This document shows, in pieces, positions 22,787 to 31,640 of a stretch of DNA of 41,028 bases (position 1 is the stretch's first letter; each line of letters begins with the position of its first letter). Source of the stretch: a virus; the IMG/VR virus record IMGVR_UViG_3300044633_001152, positions 1-41,028 of that record, one strand, 5' to 3'. Both the position numbers and the translations under genes were made by a program. Under the pieces are notes generated by a model that was not told where the DNA came from, ran no database searches, and worked only from the letters and a program-made list of their open reading frames with translations.

Positions 22787-24547
22787 TTATGCAACTGGTG
22801 TTACTTGTAATTTCCAATTAGTGGTAGCTAACACATATACAAAGGTTACATATACTCCGTCAATATCAAGTATTAATGATGTAGCATCGCCTTCAATTGT
22901 TGTTCCAACTGGGGGTATAACTGATATATTATGCAGAGAACATGTGTTTGCAATATCAAGCACACCAACTACTGTACCGTCTTCTGGAGAAGTTGGCAAA
23001 TAAATTAAAAATGAACCATCTGTTGAATTTGTTCTAACTAATTCGGCAGGTTGAGCATTATAATCTGATATCTTAACTGAAGTTGAATTTAACCCATCAC
23101 CTACACCAACGTTTGCTAGTCTTCCCCAGTTAACACCGTTATGCCCTTCGTAATAATTGTAAAATGTATTATATCGGATGTTACCTACTGTAGGAGAACT
23201 TGGCCTAACTGACGAATCTCCTACCGGTATAGTTAATGATGCTGATATATTTGTTGTATCAAAATTAACTCCGGATAATGATAAACTACCGCTAGATCGA
23301 TTAAGAGCAAGTGCAGTAGTACCAACATAGATTGACGAATTACCTAATACTGTAGATGGTATAGTTCCAGTTAAACTAGATGCAGTTAAGACAGTTAAAT
23401 TTTCACCTGATATTGCACCAAACAATCCTGACCAAGTACCTGTTGTAATAGTGCCAATACTTGATAACAACGATAATGTAGTTACTGCCGAATTAACCAG
23501 TGTGCCACTAGTTGGCAATGTAACATTTGTGTCTGCAGTAGTCGATAGCGTTAGAGAATTGCCAGTAGTTATAAGTGAAGAGCTATTAGCTAATGTTAAA
23601 GTTGCACTATTTGACGGAGCAGTAATAGTTATTTTGTTTATAGATGTAGCAGTTGCAACACCTAAATTAGGAGTTACTAATATTGGGCTATTTGATAAAA
23701 CAACGCTATTTGTACCTGTACTAGAAGTAACACCAGTACCGCCCGAAGAAACTGGTAATGGTGACGTTAATGTTAATGCTGGCATACTAATACTGTATGC
23801 CCCGTCAAATGTTAAGTTACCATTAAGCGTCCAAGTTTGTGCAAAATTAGATAAAATATTACCACGATTCATTGCGAGTGCATAGTTTGCAGATCCGCCA
23901 GTTGCGTCACCGTATAACCCAATGTTTAAACCGCTGGCATGTGTGTCGTTTGAGTAACCTCTTACTCCGATTGCAGAACCGCTATCTGAAGATGCAGATA
24001 CATGGGCTTCACCTACTACCCCGCCTGATCTAGTACCAGCGTTAGTATAACCTACACCGTATACACCTATACCGTATATTGTTGGGTCAGTGGGATGTGC
24101 AGTTCCTTCTGCAACTAATCCAATATTATGTAATTCGCTTTGCTGTAAACCAACAGCAGTGTTTGATACTACAGCATCTGCATTTGGAAACCTAGTTTCA
24201 TTTGCACCAGTACCTACTAAAACTTTATAGTTACTTGTTAAATCTGATGAAAAAACAATTTTATTAGAGGGTGCATACAGTATTAAATTTCCAATACTAG
24301 AAATAGTGTTATTTTTAATGTTAATATTGTTAATATCAATTTCGGAACTTTTAATTTTAGTTGATCGTGAAGTACCATTAACATCAAATAAGTATGCAGG
24401 CGAATCGGTACCAATACCAATTTTATAATTTGCAGGGTTTAAATCCGACACGCTCAAATACAATAAATTTGTCTCAAACGAAAGGTCCTCGTTGTTACGT
24501 AGTAAGTTTGAGGTTAACATGTGTCCAGATATTTTACCGAGTGCCAT
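22787..24547 (-). CDS. Tail fibre with conserved N-terminal attachment segment (586 aa)
   Basis: The N-terminus MALGKISGHMLTSNLLRNNE followed by DLSFETNLLYLSV and KIGIGTDSPAYLFDVNG is the one seen on long fibre proteins of marine T4-like phages. Residues about 150-235 form a Gly-rich GIGVYGVGYTNAG/GVRGYSND/IGLYGDATGG repeat. Then come a GGTGVTSSTGTNSVVLSNSP linker, the LTLANSSSLITTGNSL block shared with the 1201-aa fibre, IRYNTFYNYYEGHNGVNWG, and one copy of the AELVRTNSTDGSFLIYLP/NWKLQ module as terminal domain. SD AAGGAAAT. It is probably a structural fibre whose distal modules were donor or recipient of the modules in the neighbouring gene. Confidence 0.86.
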   Translation of the reverse strand: MALGKISGHMLTSNLLRNNEDLSFETNLLYLSVSDLNPANYKIGIGTDSPAYLFDVNGTSRSTKIKSSEIDINNINIKNNTISSIGNLILYAPSNKIVFSSDLTSNYKVLVGTGANETRFPNADAVVSNTAVGLQQSELHNIGLVAEGTAHPTDPTIYGIGVYGVGYTNAGTRSGGVVGEAHVSASSDSGSAIGVRGYSNDTHASGLNIGLYGDATGGSANYALAMNRGNILSNFAQTWTLNGNLTFDGAYSISMPALTLTSPLPVSSGGTGVTSSTGTNSVVLSNSPILVTPNLGVATATSINKITITAPSNSATLTLANSSSLITTGNSLTLSTTADTNVTLPTSGTLVNSAVTTLSLLSSIGTITTGTWSGLFGAISGENLTVLTASSLTGTIPSTVLGNSSIYVGTTALALNRSSGSLSLSGVNFDTTNISASLTIPVGDSSVRPSSPTVGNIRYNTFYNYYEGHNGVNWGRLANVGVGDGLNSTSVKISDYNAQPAELVRTNSTDGSFLIYLPTSPEDGTVVGVLDIANTCSLHNISVIPPVGTTIEGDATSLILDIDGVYVTFVYVLATTNWKLQVTPVA

Positions 24548-24572
24548 TTAATTTCCTTATTAAAATTTTATA

Positions 24573-25586
24573 TTACTTGTCAAATCCGTGTAAAACTGTA
24601 ACTACTTTACCAAACGGAACAGGAGAACTAAATTTTAAATAATATCCTGTTGGGGTCTGATTACTTTCAGATATAGTTACTGACGTGTTTACTGGTATAG
24701 TTGATGTAATAGTAGGGTTACTAATCACTGCGCTAATTAACGCATCAGTAGTTGGATCGGAAACATACGATACAATAGTAGTATTAGATTGAATATTTGC
24801 ATTACCGTTAATTGCTGCTCCGGTAATATCAACTGATGTATAAATTGCGTCTGTACTTTTAATTTGACCGGCAACTGACATAGAACCAGGATTAGATACA
24901 AGTGCGTAAGTAACTGAGTTTGTAGTTGAATTTGTTACTGTATAGGTTCCGTTATATGCTAACGGAATAAAACCAGATACTACAATAGATGATCCAACAG
25001 CAAATGGTGTTTGGTCTAACGCAGTAAATGATAGTATTACAGAATTAGCCGACCATGATGCATTAGTACTAATTACATGACTGTTAAAGTACAAAGTAGA
25101 TGATCCGGACGTAGCAGCAAAACTTAATTTAGGTGTATATACTTCTGACGGAATAGTTGGATTTTGAACAACTGTATAGTTAGTAGTTGCAAGTTGAAGA
25201 ACGTTTTCAACAACTACTAAAACATTTTGCCCGCCCCATGATGTATTGCTTTGTACAGTAGATGGAGGTGCAGGGATTAATGGTCCAAAATATAAGTTAG
25301 TGCCGTCGCCTGCACCTAAACTTTGTTGGGTAATTTGGGTTGATTCTTTAAATCGTAAACTACGCCATGTGCCAGACTGATAAATTTCTAATTCGCCACC
25401 TGTAACTATATCGGTATTGTATCGCATCATTCCGTTAACTGGTAACACTGGACGTTGTGCAGTTGTGCCAGATGGCAAGGTTACATTGTTAGTAGTAGTC
25501 ATTACTACTGCATCGTTAATATCAACAGAAAGCCGTTGATCATACGGTGCTCTACGATTTAAAACTTGTTTACGTAAATATCTCAT
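24573..25586 (-). CDS. Structural/fibre protein of a type common in T4-like aquatic phages (337 aa)
   Basis: MRYLRKQVLNRRAPYDQRLS, TLPSGTTAQRPVLPVNGMMRYN and GELEIYQSGTWRSLRFKE give an N-terminal region with the repeated RP...G.(M/L)RYNT.....E.Y..G.WR module. A middle region follows (GDGTNLYFGPL, GGQNVLVVVENVLQLATTNYT), then beta-rich domains ending YYLKFSSPVPFGKVVTVLHGFDK. The ATG lies 1 nt after the stop of the 110-aa gene (TAATATG), with only a weak GGCGG upstream, so it is probably translationally coupled. No enzymatic motif; likely a baseplate or fibre component. Confidence 0.82.
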   Translation of the reverse strand: MRYLRKQVLNRRAPYDQRLSVDINDAVVMTTTNNVTLPSGTTAQRPVLPVNGMMRYNTDIVTGGELEIYQSGTWRSLRFKESTQITQQSLGAGDGTNLYFGPLIPAPPSTVQSNTSWGGQNVLVVVENVLQLATTNYTVVQNPTIPSEVYTPKLSFAATSGSSTLYFNSHVISTNASWSANSVILSFTALDQTPFAVGSSIVVSGFIPLAYNGTYTVTNSTTNSVTYALVSNPGSMSVAGQIKSTDAIYTSVDITGAAINGNANIQSNTTIVSYVSDPTTDALISAVISNPTITSTIPVNTSVTISESNQTPTGYYLKFSSPVPFGKVVTVLHGFDK

Positions 25587-25587
25587 A

Positions 25588-25920
25588 TTATACCGCCAAT
25601 GTACTTACTGTAGCTGTAATATTGCTCAAAGAATCTGTTTTTGCTACTATAAAATCGCCATTTGCTAACACCATTTTTTCTTGATCAAAGCTAACAGTTT
25701 CACCTGCAGGAACAGGAAGACCATTAACAATCATGTTTCCGTCGCCGGCTGTGCCGCCTGATGGCACTGCATATACATACAATAATGATTGATTTAATGT
25801 AGGAGTTGCAGGAACAAATGGAGATATATTACAAAAAATAATAGTTGTAATTGCGTTATTACCAGAACTAGTATAAATTGTTGTATTTGATGATGCTACT
25901 GATGTATTTAAAATTGCCAT
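25588..25920 (-). CDS. Small conserved virion-associated protein (110 aa)
   Basis: MAILNTSVASSNTTIYTSSG, AITTIIFCNISPF, LYVYAVPSGG, NMIVNGLPVPAGETVSFDQEK and MVLANGDFIVAKT read as a compact beta-sandwich of the kind encoded between fibre genes in T4-like marine phages. AAGGACAA precedes the ATG. It sits immediately upstream of, and is probably coupled to, the 337-aa protein. Function unknown. Confidence 0.8.
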   Translation of the reverse strand: MAILNTSVASSNTTIYTSSGNNAITTIIFCNISPFVPATPTLNQSLLYVYAVPSGGTAGDGNMIVNGLPVPAGETVSFDQEKMVLANGDFIVAKTDSLSNITATVSTLAV

Positions 25921-25929
25921 ATGTTGTCC

Positions 25930-26994
25930 TTAGAATAGCATACTAAAAAGTAATGCTCTGTTTTTAGCGACTAATTCGTCTGTATTAACATCATTTGAAA
26001 AGAAAATACCTGATTTTCCTGGATAATTGCTTAACTGCGGTGTTAATTGTGATCTAGAATACAATTTAGTTTTAGTGCTAGTTGATGTTTGAAACGCTGT
26101 CTGATCGTCTAGTTCTAAAATTGCATTTAATTCTACTAAGTTAGCATCAGACGTTAGTATTAATGGGTTCGCACCTGTATTTTTAATTGTATTGTTAAAC
26201 AAATTAAGAGTATCAACACTTAACCCGGTAGATGTAATAATTACACGTTGTGTTGTATCAATTTTAAATTTTATTTCCGACGTGTCAGTTGTTTCAACCA
26301 TTGCTTTTATAGAACCGCTTAAGCCTGCTGTTTTTTTATAAATTGTGTCAACGTCGGCCATGCTACCTAAAAACGGTGTAAACGTCGGAGCAGGTTTTAA
26401 ATTTCCAGAAACAACGTATGTGTTAACATATAATTTAGTTGTGAGACTGCTATCTATTAATCGATTTTCGTATAGTATTGAGTTATGAGTTGAATTAACA
26501 ACTGTTAACGTTGTATCACTGCCTCGTAAATTAAATGCAATTCCATTTGTGTTAGTACCATTACTTGATATTGCACTTAGTTCAATTGATGATACTTGTA
26601 AACTTGCAAGAGTTGAGGTTGAATCTCTAGAAGTTGATAACACATATGTTCCAGCATCAGTACTGCCCGAAATTGGGTTATAATGACTAACGGATTCGTC
26701 ATACACTACTTTTGTAGATAATATAACGCTACCGTCACGACCTCTATCAATTTGAATTCCTGAGCTACCTAATGTAATTCCAGAACCGTTAGTGTGAGGT
26801 TCACCGTTATTTAATACTAAAATATTATCACTAACTGTTGCGTTAATTGATTCAATAGTAGTTGTTTGCCCTTTAATATCAAGGTCACCGGTAATAACTA
26901 CAGAACCAGTTGTACCGGTATCTAATGTAATAGAATTACCAGTAGGAACCTGTATTCTATAATCTCCTTGGCTAACTTTTAATATTTTTGACAT
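25930..26994 (-). CDS. Tail fibre-like protein (354 aa)
   Basis: MSKILKVSQGDYRIQVPTGN, SITLDTGTTGSVVITGDLDIK and ISDNILVLNNGE-like (SDNILVLNNGEPHTNGSGITL) form the conserved N-terminal domain of fibre proteins in T4-like cyanophage relatives. A beta-rich body and a short C-terminal tail follow (YPGKSGIFFSNDVNTDELVA, KNRALLFSMLF). AAGGAATA lies before the ATG and directly abuts the T-run of the terminator at 27003-27030. It is the first gene of the fibre block after that terminator. Confidence 0.83.
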   Translation of the reverse strand: MSKILKVSQGDYRIQVPTGNSITLDTGTTGSVVITGDLDIKGQTTTIESINATVSDNILVLNNGEPHTNGSGITLGSSGIQIDRGRDGSVILSTKVVYDESVSHYNPISGSTDAGTYVLSTSRDSTSTLASLQVSSIELSAISSNGTNTNGIAFNLRGSDTTLTVVNSTHNSILYENRLIDSSLTTKLYVNTYVVSGNLKPAPTFTPFLGSMADVDTIYKKTAGLSGSIKAMVETTDTSEIKFKIDTTQRVIITSTGLSVDTLNLFNNTIKNTGANPLILTSDANLVELNAILELDDQTAFQTSTSTKTKLYSRSQLTPQLSNYPGKSGIFFSNDVNTDELVAKNRALLFSMLF

Positions 26995-27002
26995 TTATAT
27001 TC

Positions 27003-27030
27003 CTTAAAAGAGGGCCTTGCGGCCCTCACT
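27003..27030 (-). terminator. Rho-independent terminator after the 316-aa gene
   Basis: Perfect 7-bp GC-rich stem GAGGGCC/GGCCCTC (27010-27016 and 27021-27027) with a GCAA tetraloop on the minus strand, followed by TTTT. The U-tract runs into the AAGGA ribosome binding site of the next gene. Confidence 0.9.
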
Positions 27031-27039
27031 GTTTTATTA

Positions 27040-27990
27040 TTAACCGTTATCAATTTTTACTGTACCAGTAACTGCAGTACTAAATGACCATGGAACTTGT
27101 TGAGCTTCGCCATTAATTAATGGAAATTCATGACCGGTTGTACCATAAGGAACAATAACTGCTTTATGATTAGTTAGTTTTTTAACATAATATGTTTTAG
27201 ATAAACTATCAGTTGCAGTGATTGTCATTTCACCAACTGTATTAGCTGCAGCAGATGTTTTTAGTTGAGCAATAATAGCGGTTCCGCTAGTATCAACTGT
27301 GTTAACTTTATAACGATCTTTTGAAACTTGTTTAACAATGTCAGCTTGTCTAAGATTTGAACCAGTGTATGCATACGCAATAATTGCAGCTTCTGGATTA
27401 GTTGCTGAACCGGCTGCGGCAGTATTTGCAACAGGTGTTGTCATTACAACTGTACCAACTACTAATCCGCCAGCATTAGTAAGTGTAGTAGTCGGAACAG
27501 TTGTTGTGTAACCAGAACCTGAATCAGTTACTAAAACTTCTTTAGCTTGATATGTAAGTGTTAATACTACACCTGCACCACTGCCGCCTGTAGTAGTAGC
27601 TGATGTTAACGCTTGAAAACTACCACGTGATGCACCAGTGCCTGTAAAATTAACTGTTGCTACTGCACTACCTGATAATGTAGCAACATACGCAGTTGCT
27701 GTACCGCCTGAAGTTGTTATAGTAAGTAAATCACCAACTACGTAAGTACCGGTTTGTGTACCACTTACTGCAGCAGATGATACTTCAGATGTAATTGTTG
27801 CAGCAGGTGCTACACCACTTAAAAGATTAGGTGCACCTGTAAATGCGATTGTAGGACGAGTAGTATACGAACCAGCAGTTGTTACTGGTACGCTAGCTAC
27901 GCCTTTACCGCCGATGCCATCATCTGCAGCTGTACTGATTGAACCGGTGTTACGGTTACCGAAATATTTTTTATTTATTGGACGTCCCAT
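27040..27990 (-). CDS. Head- or tail-associated structural protein (316 aa)
   Basis: MGRPINKKYFGNRNTGSIST and a Gly/Thr/Ala-rich beta body (TTAGSYTTRPTIAFTGAPN, TGTYVVGDLLTITTSGG, VLVTDSGSGYTTTVPTTTLTN) lead to a compact C-terminal domain (SKTYYVKKLTNHKAVIVPYG, EAQQVPWSFSTAV). Proteins opening GRP(I/L)NKKYFG lie near gp23 in related phages and are usually called virion proteins of unknown role. A strong AAAAGGAGA precedes the ATG. It has its own putative promoter (28071) and terminator (27003-27030), so it appears to be a single-gene late transcript, consistent with an abundant product. Confidence 0.83.
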   Translation of the reverse strand: MGRPINKKYFGNRNTGSISTAADDGIGGKGVASVPVTTAGSYTTRPTIAFTGAPNLLSGVAPAATITSEVSSAAVSGTQTGTYVVGDLLTITTSGGTATAYVATLSGSAVATVNFTGTGASRGSFQALTSATTTGGSGAGVVLTLTYQAKEVLVTDSGSGYTTTVPTTTLTNAGGLVVGTVVMTTPVANTAAAGSATNPEAAIIAYAYTGSNLRQADIVKQVSKDRYKVNTVDTSGTAIIAQLKTSAAANTVGEMTITATDSLSKTYYVKKLTNHKAVIVPYGTTGHEFPLINGEAQQVPWSFSTAVTGTVKIDNG

Positions 27991-28036
27991 TTGATTTCTC
28001 CTTTTGACGTTTTATGTCGTACGCAGCGGGTACTGC

Positions 28037-28061
28037 ATAAGTCCGCAAGTGCGGCACTTAT
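28037..28061. other. Hairpin in the leader of the 316-aa gene
   Basis: ATAAGTCCGC and GCGGCACTTAT pair with one bulged C around an AAGT loop. It lies between the putative promoter at 28071 and the ATG at 27990. No T-run follows on the minus strand, so a leader-stability or translation element fits better than a terminator. Confidence 0.5.
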
Positions 28062-28070
28062 TTGACAAAG

Positions 28071-28078
28071 TATTTATC
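28071..28078 (-). promoter_or_regulatory. Late-promoter-like -10 (GATAAATA)
   Basis: Minus strand GATAAATA, one base from the consensus and identical to the site at 38632-38639. It overlaps the stop codon of the 190-aa gene and lies 80 nt upstream of the next ATG, with a hairpin in between. Confidence 0.4.
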
Positions 28079-28646
28079 CGTAGGTAATACCTAAGCCTAT
28101 TTGATTTACAATAACTAAATCGCGATGCGGATATACTTGATTACTTCTAAAACTAATTGCAACTCCAAACGAATCATTTGAAACATCTGTGTTAGTTAAC
28201 GTAGTTCCCCATGTTTCTGTAGGTCCGCCATACACATTTTTGTTACCGACAATAGGAAGTAACGGACTATTTTCACCTGTATACATATTACTTTGTACAG
28301 GGTTAACTGGACTAGCCATATTGTCGCCAATATATTCGTTGTTAAGTCTAAGTTGTATGCGTAAATCTTCAATTCTTGCAACTCTGTGAATATCTAAGTA
28401 AAGTTCTATACCAATTATAGGTAATTCTGTATCCGGAATATTAAATTTAGTACACCATAACTCGTTAGTGTTGCTAAGGAACTTCTCCATCCACAACCCG
28501 CTAATAGTATGTAATGGTTGCTTGCTAGTAATACTGTTGTCCGGAGATAAAGTACCATTAATATTCCATCCTATTAAAGGTTGAATTAACTCATTTTGTT
28601 CGCCGTATTCGGTTATGTTATTAGGATAATAAAATTTAGTAGTCAT
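28074..28646 (-). CDS. Conserved virion-type protein of unknown function (190 aa)
   Basis: MTTKFYYPNNITEYGEQNEL, GIELYLDIHRVARIEDLRIQL, NVYGGPTETWGTTLTNTDVSN and SFGVAISFRSNQVYPHRDLV read as an all-beta protein of a type found near gp23 in T4-like aquatic phages. It follows the gp23 terminator at 28661-28687 and has no convincing SD (GGTAAATACATT before the ATG), so its expression is probably low or needs readthrough. A structural role is inferred only. Confidence 0.75.
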   Translation of the reverse strand: MTTKFYYPNNITEYGEQNELIQPLIGWNINGTLSPDNSITSKQPLHTISGLWMEKFLSNTNELWCTKFNIPDTELPIIGIELYLDIHRVARIEDLRIQLRLNNEYIGDNMASPVNPVQSNMYTGENSPLLPIVGNKNVYGGPTETWGTTLTNTDVSNDSFGVAISFRSNQVYPHRDLVIVNQIGLGITYG

Positions 28647-28660
28647 AATGTATTTACCAT

Positions 28661-28687
28661 AAAAAAAGGGCTCCTAAGAGCCCTTTT
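28661..28687 (-). terminator. Rho-independent terminator of the major capsid gene
   Basis: Perfect stem AAGGGCTC/GAGCCCTT (extending to AAAAGGGCTC) with a 4-nt loop, followed on the minus strand by seven Ts. It lies 25 nt after the gp23 stop. The A/T flanks make it potentially bidirectional. Confidence 0.92.
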
Positions 28688-28711
28688 GTGTAAAATAGAG
28701 TTAAGTAAACC

Positions 28712-29881
28712 TTAGCTAAATTTAACGTTGTTGTAGTTAATACCAACACGACCTAAATAGTCAGCAGCGTTACCCAAAGATGACGCAGTGTTAGAAAGTT
28801 CAACATAACCATAACGTGTCATGAACGAAACAACTGGTTCAAATGTTGATGGATCTAAAACAACACCTGATGACATCAAAGGAATGTACGGGCAATAAAA
28901 CGCAGGAGCGTCTGATTCTGAACCACCTTTGTAACCAATTAAGATTGCAGTGTTGTCAGTTGCATAACTGTTTACATACACTTTCAATGAATTGTTCAAT
29001 GTACCAACAAATTTAGTGTTAGTAGGAGCTTCAAAAGTACCTTCAGTTGTACGAGCAAAAGCTGAAGTAGTAGCTGATTGTAAAATTGTTAATGCAAATG
29101 GAGATACAACAGCGTAGTTGCCAGCGCCACGACGTGTACGTTGTGCAATCAAGTTACTTACACGATTGATTTGAACAGCTAAAGCAGCGTGTTCGTCACC
29201 TACGAAAGTAGCTGTACCTGAAACTGCAGCTTGGTTGTATGTTTCAACATCTGAACCAGCCAATGTTAATAATGAAGCAATAATTTCTTGATCAATCTCA
29301 GCAGTAATTTCTTGAGCTAAAGCAGCCATAATTTCTGCTTCAACGTCAATACCTTGTTGTGATTGAGCATCTTGAGCAGCTTCAAATGTCCAGCGAGCTG
29401 ATAACTTACGAGTTTTCGCTTCAACTGTTTGTTTCAAGATTTGAATGCTCATTTTTTTGCCTGCTTGTCCTTCTAAAGTTGCAGTTGAAGCAGCTTTAGC
29501 AGAAGTTGTGCTATCGTTGCCTGAATATGATTCTGCAATTTTGAATGGGCTCAATGCTTCTTCGCCTGCTACAGTATTATTTGAGCTGTCTGCATAACGA
29601 ACACGCAATGTGTGGATTTGTCCAACTGGGCCAGTCATTGGTTGTACGCCAACTAATTCGTTAGCAATAACGGTTGGCATTACACGTCTAATTACTGGTA
29701 AAATTACACGGTTTAAAGTTGATACGTTGCCAGCAGATGTTGCACCAGCAGTAGGAGATTCCATCAAATACTTACGTGTATTTTCAAGTGTTACGCCCAT
29801 TACTGATTTTTTTGTACCTTGCAAACCCTCTAAAAGAGCTGCTTTTGTTTCTGCCCAACGGCCATTAAGTAGTTCTGACAT
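28712..29881 (-). CDS. 23: Major capsid protein gp23 (389 aa)
   Basis: T4 gp23-family signature: RVILPVIRRVMPTVIANELVG, VQPMTGPVGQIHTLRVRY, a KxxSARWTFEAAQDAQSQQG helix region with E(I/L)xAEID(Q/R)EI, ANYAVVSPF-like GNYAVVSPFALTIL, YCPYIPLMSSGVVLDPSTFEP, TRYGYVEL and the final GVNYNNVKFS. It is shorter than T4 gp23 (521 aa), lacking the extra insertion domain, so it belongs to a more distant T4-like group. Candidate gp21 cleavage points near the N-terminus are after E18 (LLE) or E41 (LME). Very strong AGGAG; terminator just downstream. It forms the hexameric capsid lattice. Confidence 0.96.
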   Translation of the reverse strand: MSELLNGRWAETKAALLEGLQGTKKSVMGVTLENTRKYLMESPTAGATSAGNVSTLNRVILPVIRRVMPTVIANELVGVQPMTGPVGQIHTLRVRYADSSNNTVAGEEALSPFKIAESYSGNDSTTSAKAASTATLEGQAGKKMSIQILKQTVEAKTRKLSARWTFEAAQDAQSQQGIDVEAEIMAALAQEITAEIDQEIIASLLTLAGSDVETYNQAAVSGTATFVGDEHAALAVQINRVSNLIAQRTRRGAGNYAVVSPFALTILQSATTSAFARTTEGTFEAPTNTKFVGTLNNSLKVYVNSYATDNTAILIGYKGGSESDAPAFYCPYIPLMSSGVVLDPSTFEPVVSFMTRYGYVELSNTASSLGNAADYLGRVGINYNNVKFS

Positions 29882-29899
29882 TTAAATTCTCCTAAATTT

Positions 29900-30994
29900 T
29901 TATAGACCAGCGAGGCGGCGGATATCAATAATGTTTGATTCATCTTCGCTGCTACGGGTGGTTGTGGAAACAACTTTGTTTCCGGTTATTTCTTTAGCTT
30001 CTACAAGAGCTTGTCTTTTTTGTGGTGCTTGTTTACCAGAAATTACTGCTGGTAAATATTTTTCAAAACTTTCGTTAAGTTTTGAAGTTTTCACACTCGT
30101 CATCAATTCGCCCATAATAGAGCGTTGTTCAGCGTTTAGAGGAGCCAACAATTCGCCCATAATTGCTTTTCTTTCTTGCGACTCTTTCAACGCAACGATT
30201 TCTGCTTGTTTGCTTTCTAATATTTTTTCAGCTTTGACAACTGCAGTAGCAGCTTCATTGATGGCCAAATCTTTCATGTCTATGACTTTGAGCAATTTTG
30301 CAGTTTCGGATTTTTCATTCAAGTAGCTCGATTGATATTCTGCAGCAAATGCTTCAAATAATTTACGGCCAAAATCTGTACGACGAGCCGATTCAATGTC
30401 TTCTTTTAATGAAGTAATTTCAGCGTTTAAGGTTTGACCTACAACACTTTCAACCATTACTGCTGCACGTTTTACAAATTCTTGTTTTACTCGTTTGATT
30501 TCTTGACGACCTTCACGAATCAGACGAACTTTTGATTCGGCAACGTCTTTTTTATCTTTATAGAACTCTGCAATTTCTTGTGCAAGAGCTTCTACTACGA
30601 AGTGTTCTAATGTACCAAACTTATTTGCCATTGACATTTGATCTTCGTGTAATTCTTTAACTTCTTGTGCTAATTGACGTGTAACAAATTTGTTGACAGT
30701 CGTTGCGCTTTCGGACATTTTTCTAGCAAATTTAACTTTCATTTCTGCTAATTGTCTACGATCATCTACGAATTCGCTAAGTTCACTTGATAGTTGTTCA
30801 GAGATCATACGATCAACTGCATCAACCATTGTGTTCTTATCATGCTCATATTTACGAGCAAATTCTTCGCGGAGTTGTTGAGAAACAATTTCACGGTTTT
30901 CAACAATGCGTTGTTCCCATGCTTGCTCGATAGACTCTTTGATCTCTGCCGAAACCACATTGTTTTCAAATAAAGTTTTTAGTGCATCCAACAT
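29900..30994 (-). CDS. 22: Prohead core scaffold protein gp22 (364 aa)
   Basis: A highly charged, almost entirely helical coiled-coil protein (EQRIVENREIVSQQLREEFA, MISEQLSSELSEFVDDRRQL, QEVKELHEDQMSMANKFGTLE, QEIAEFYKDKKDVAESKVRL). The closing region (MGELLAPLNAEQRSIMGELM, FEKYLPAVI, IIDIRRLAGL) is typical of the gp22 C-terminus. It lies between gp21 and gp23 exactly as in T4. It is expected to assemble the internal core that templates the prohead and then be degraded by gp21. Strong AAAGGAGA before the ATG. It is longer than T4 gp22 (about 270 aa), as in many relatives. Confidence 0.93.
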   Translation of the reverse strand: MLDALKTLFENNVVSAEIKESIEQAWEQRIVENREIVSQQLREEFARKYEHDKNTMVDAVDRMISEQLSSELSEFVDDRRQLAEMKVKFARKMSESATTVNKFVTRQLAQEVKELHEDQMSMANKFGTLEHFVVEALAQEIAEFYKDKKDVAESKVRLIREGRQEIKRVKQEFVKRAAVMVESVVGQTLNAEITSLKEDIESARRTDFGRKLFEAFAAEYQSSYLNEKSETAKLLKVIDMKDLAINEAATAVVKAEKILESKQAEIVALKESQERKAIMGELLAPLNAEQRSIMGELMTSVKTSKLNESFEKYLPAVISGKQAPQKRQALVEAKEITGNKVVSTTTRSSEDESNIIDIRRLAGL

Positions 30995-31010
30995 ATGTGA
31001 TTCTCCTTTA

Positions 31011-31637
31011 CTATTGGAGGTTGCTTATTATATTCAATAAGCTCTCTTTGAGGTATTTTTGTGCTTTTGGATCTCCTCTAACTTCTTCCGCTATGCGAAA
31101 GGATTTAAGACCACCTTTTGTATTCATTAAGTGTTCGTAAATTGGCGTAGGGTAAGCTCCAGGGGCACTTGGTTGAGCTACCATATCAACTGTGATAATC
31201 TCAAAATCTGATACTTCACCGGATCCGCTATCGCTAACGTTACCAGATCCGCGTGAACTAACGCCAAGTTTCACTCCGCTTTCTAACATTGTTTTAATAA
31301 GTTGTCCCATTGGTGTTGGTAAAATTTTAAGTTTACCGTAACCATTTGGACCTTCCATCCACATGTTAGTTATCATATGCGAAACTCGGTCTAAATTAAT
31401 TTTTAGATCATCTGGATGATCTACTTCTCCAAGCACAGAATAACCATTTTGAATTTGATCGTTGAGGGTTTTAACAGCCTTGCTAATCTCACTCACAGGA
31501 TACACACGTTGATTTGCGTTACGGATGCCGCCTTGTATACAAATACCGCTCATATACAGGCTCTTTCCTTCCTTATCGTCGGATTCAACGATCATTTGTG
31601 CTTCGTTGAAGCTAAGGTTTTCTCGGAGATGTAACAT
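31011..31637 (-). CDS. 21: Prohead maturation protease gp21 (208 aa)
   Basis: A gp21-family serine protease with visible catalytic elements: H74 in LGEVDHPDD, a nucleophile serine in GVSSRG (S127/S128) and D151 in TVDMVAQPSAPGA. The N-terminal SLYMSGICIQGGIRNANQRVYP with a VYP...EI element is also typical. It cleaves core proteins and the gp23 N-terminus at (L/I)-x-E sites during head maturation. It starts 3 nt after the stop of the gp68-like gene with only a weak AGAAAG, so it is probably translationally coupled. Confidence 0.95.
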   Translation of the reverse strand: MLHLRENLSFNEAQMIVESDDKEGKSLYMSGICIQGGIRNANQRVYPVSEISKAVKTLNDQIQNGYSVLGEVDHPDDLKINLDRVSHMITNMWMEGPNGYGKLKILPTPMGQLIKTMLESGVKLGVSSRGSGNVSDSGSGEVSDFEIITVDMVAQPSAPGAYPTPIYEHLMNTKGGLKSFRIAEEVRGDPKAQKYLKESLLNIISNLQ

Positions 31638-31640
31638 AAA

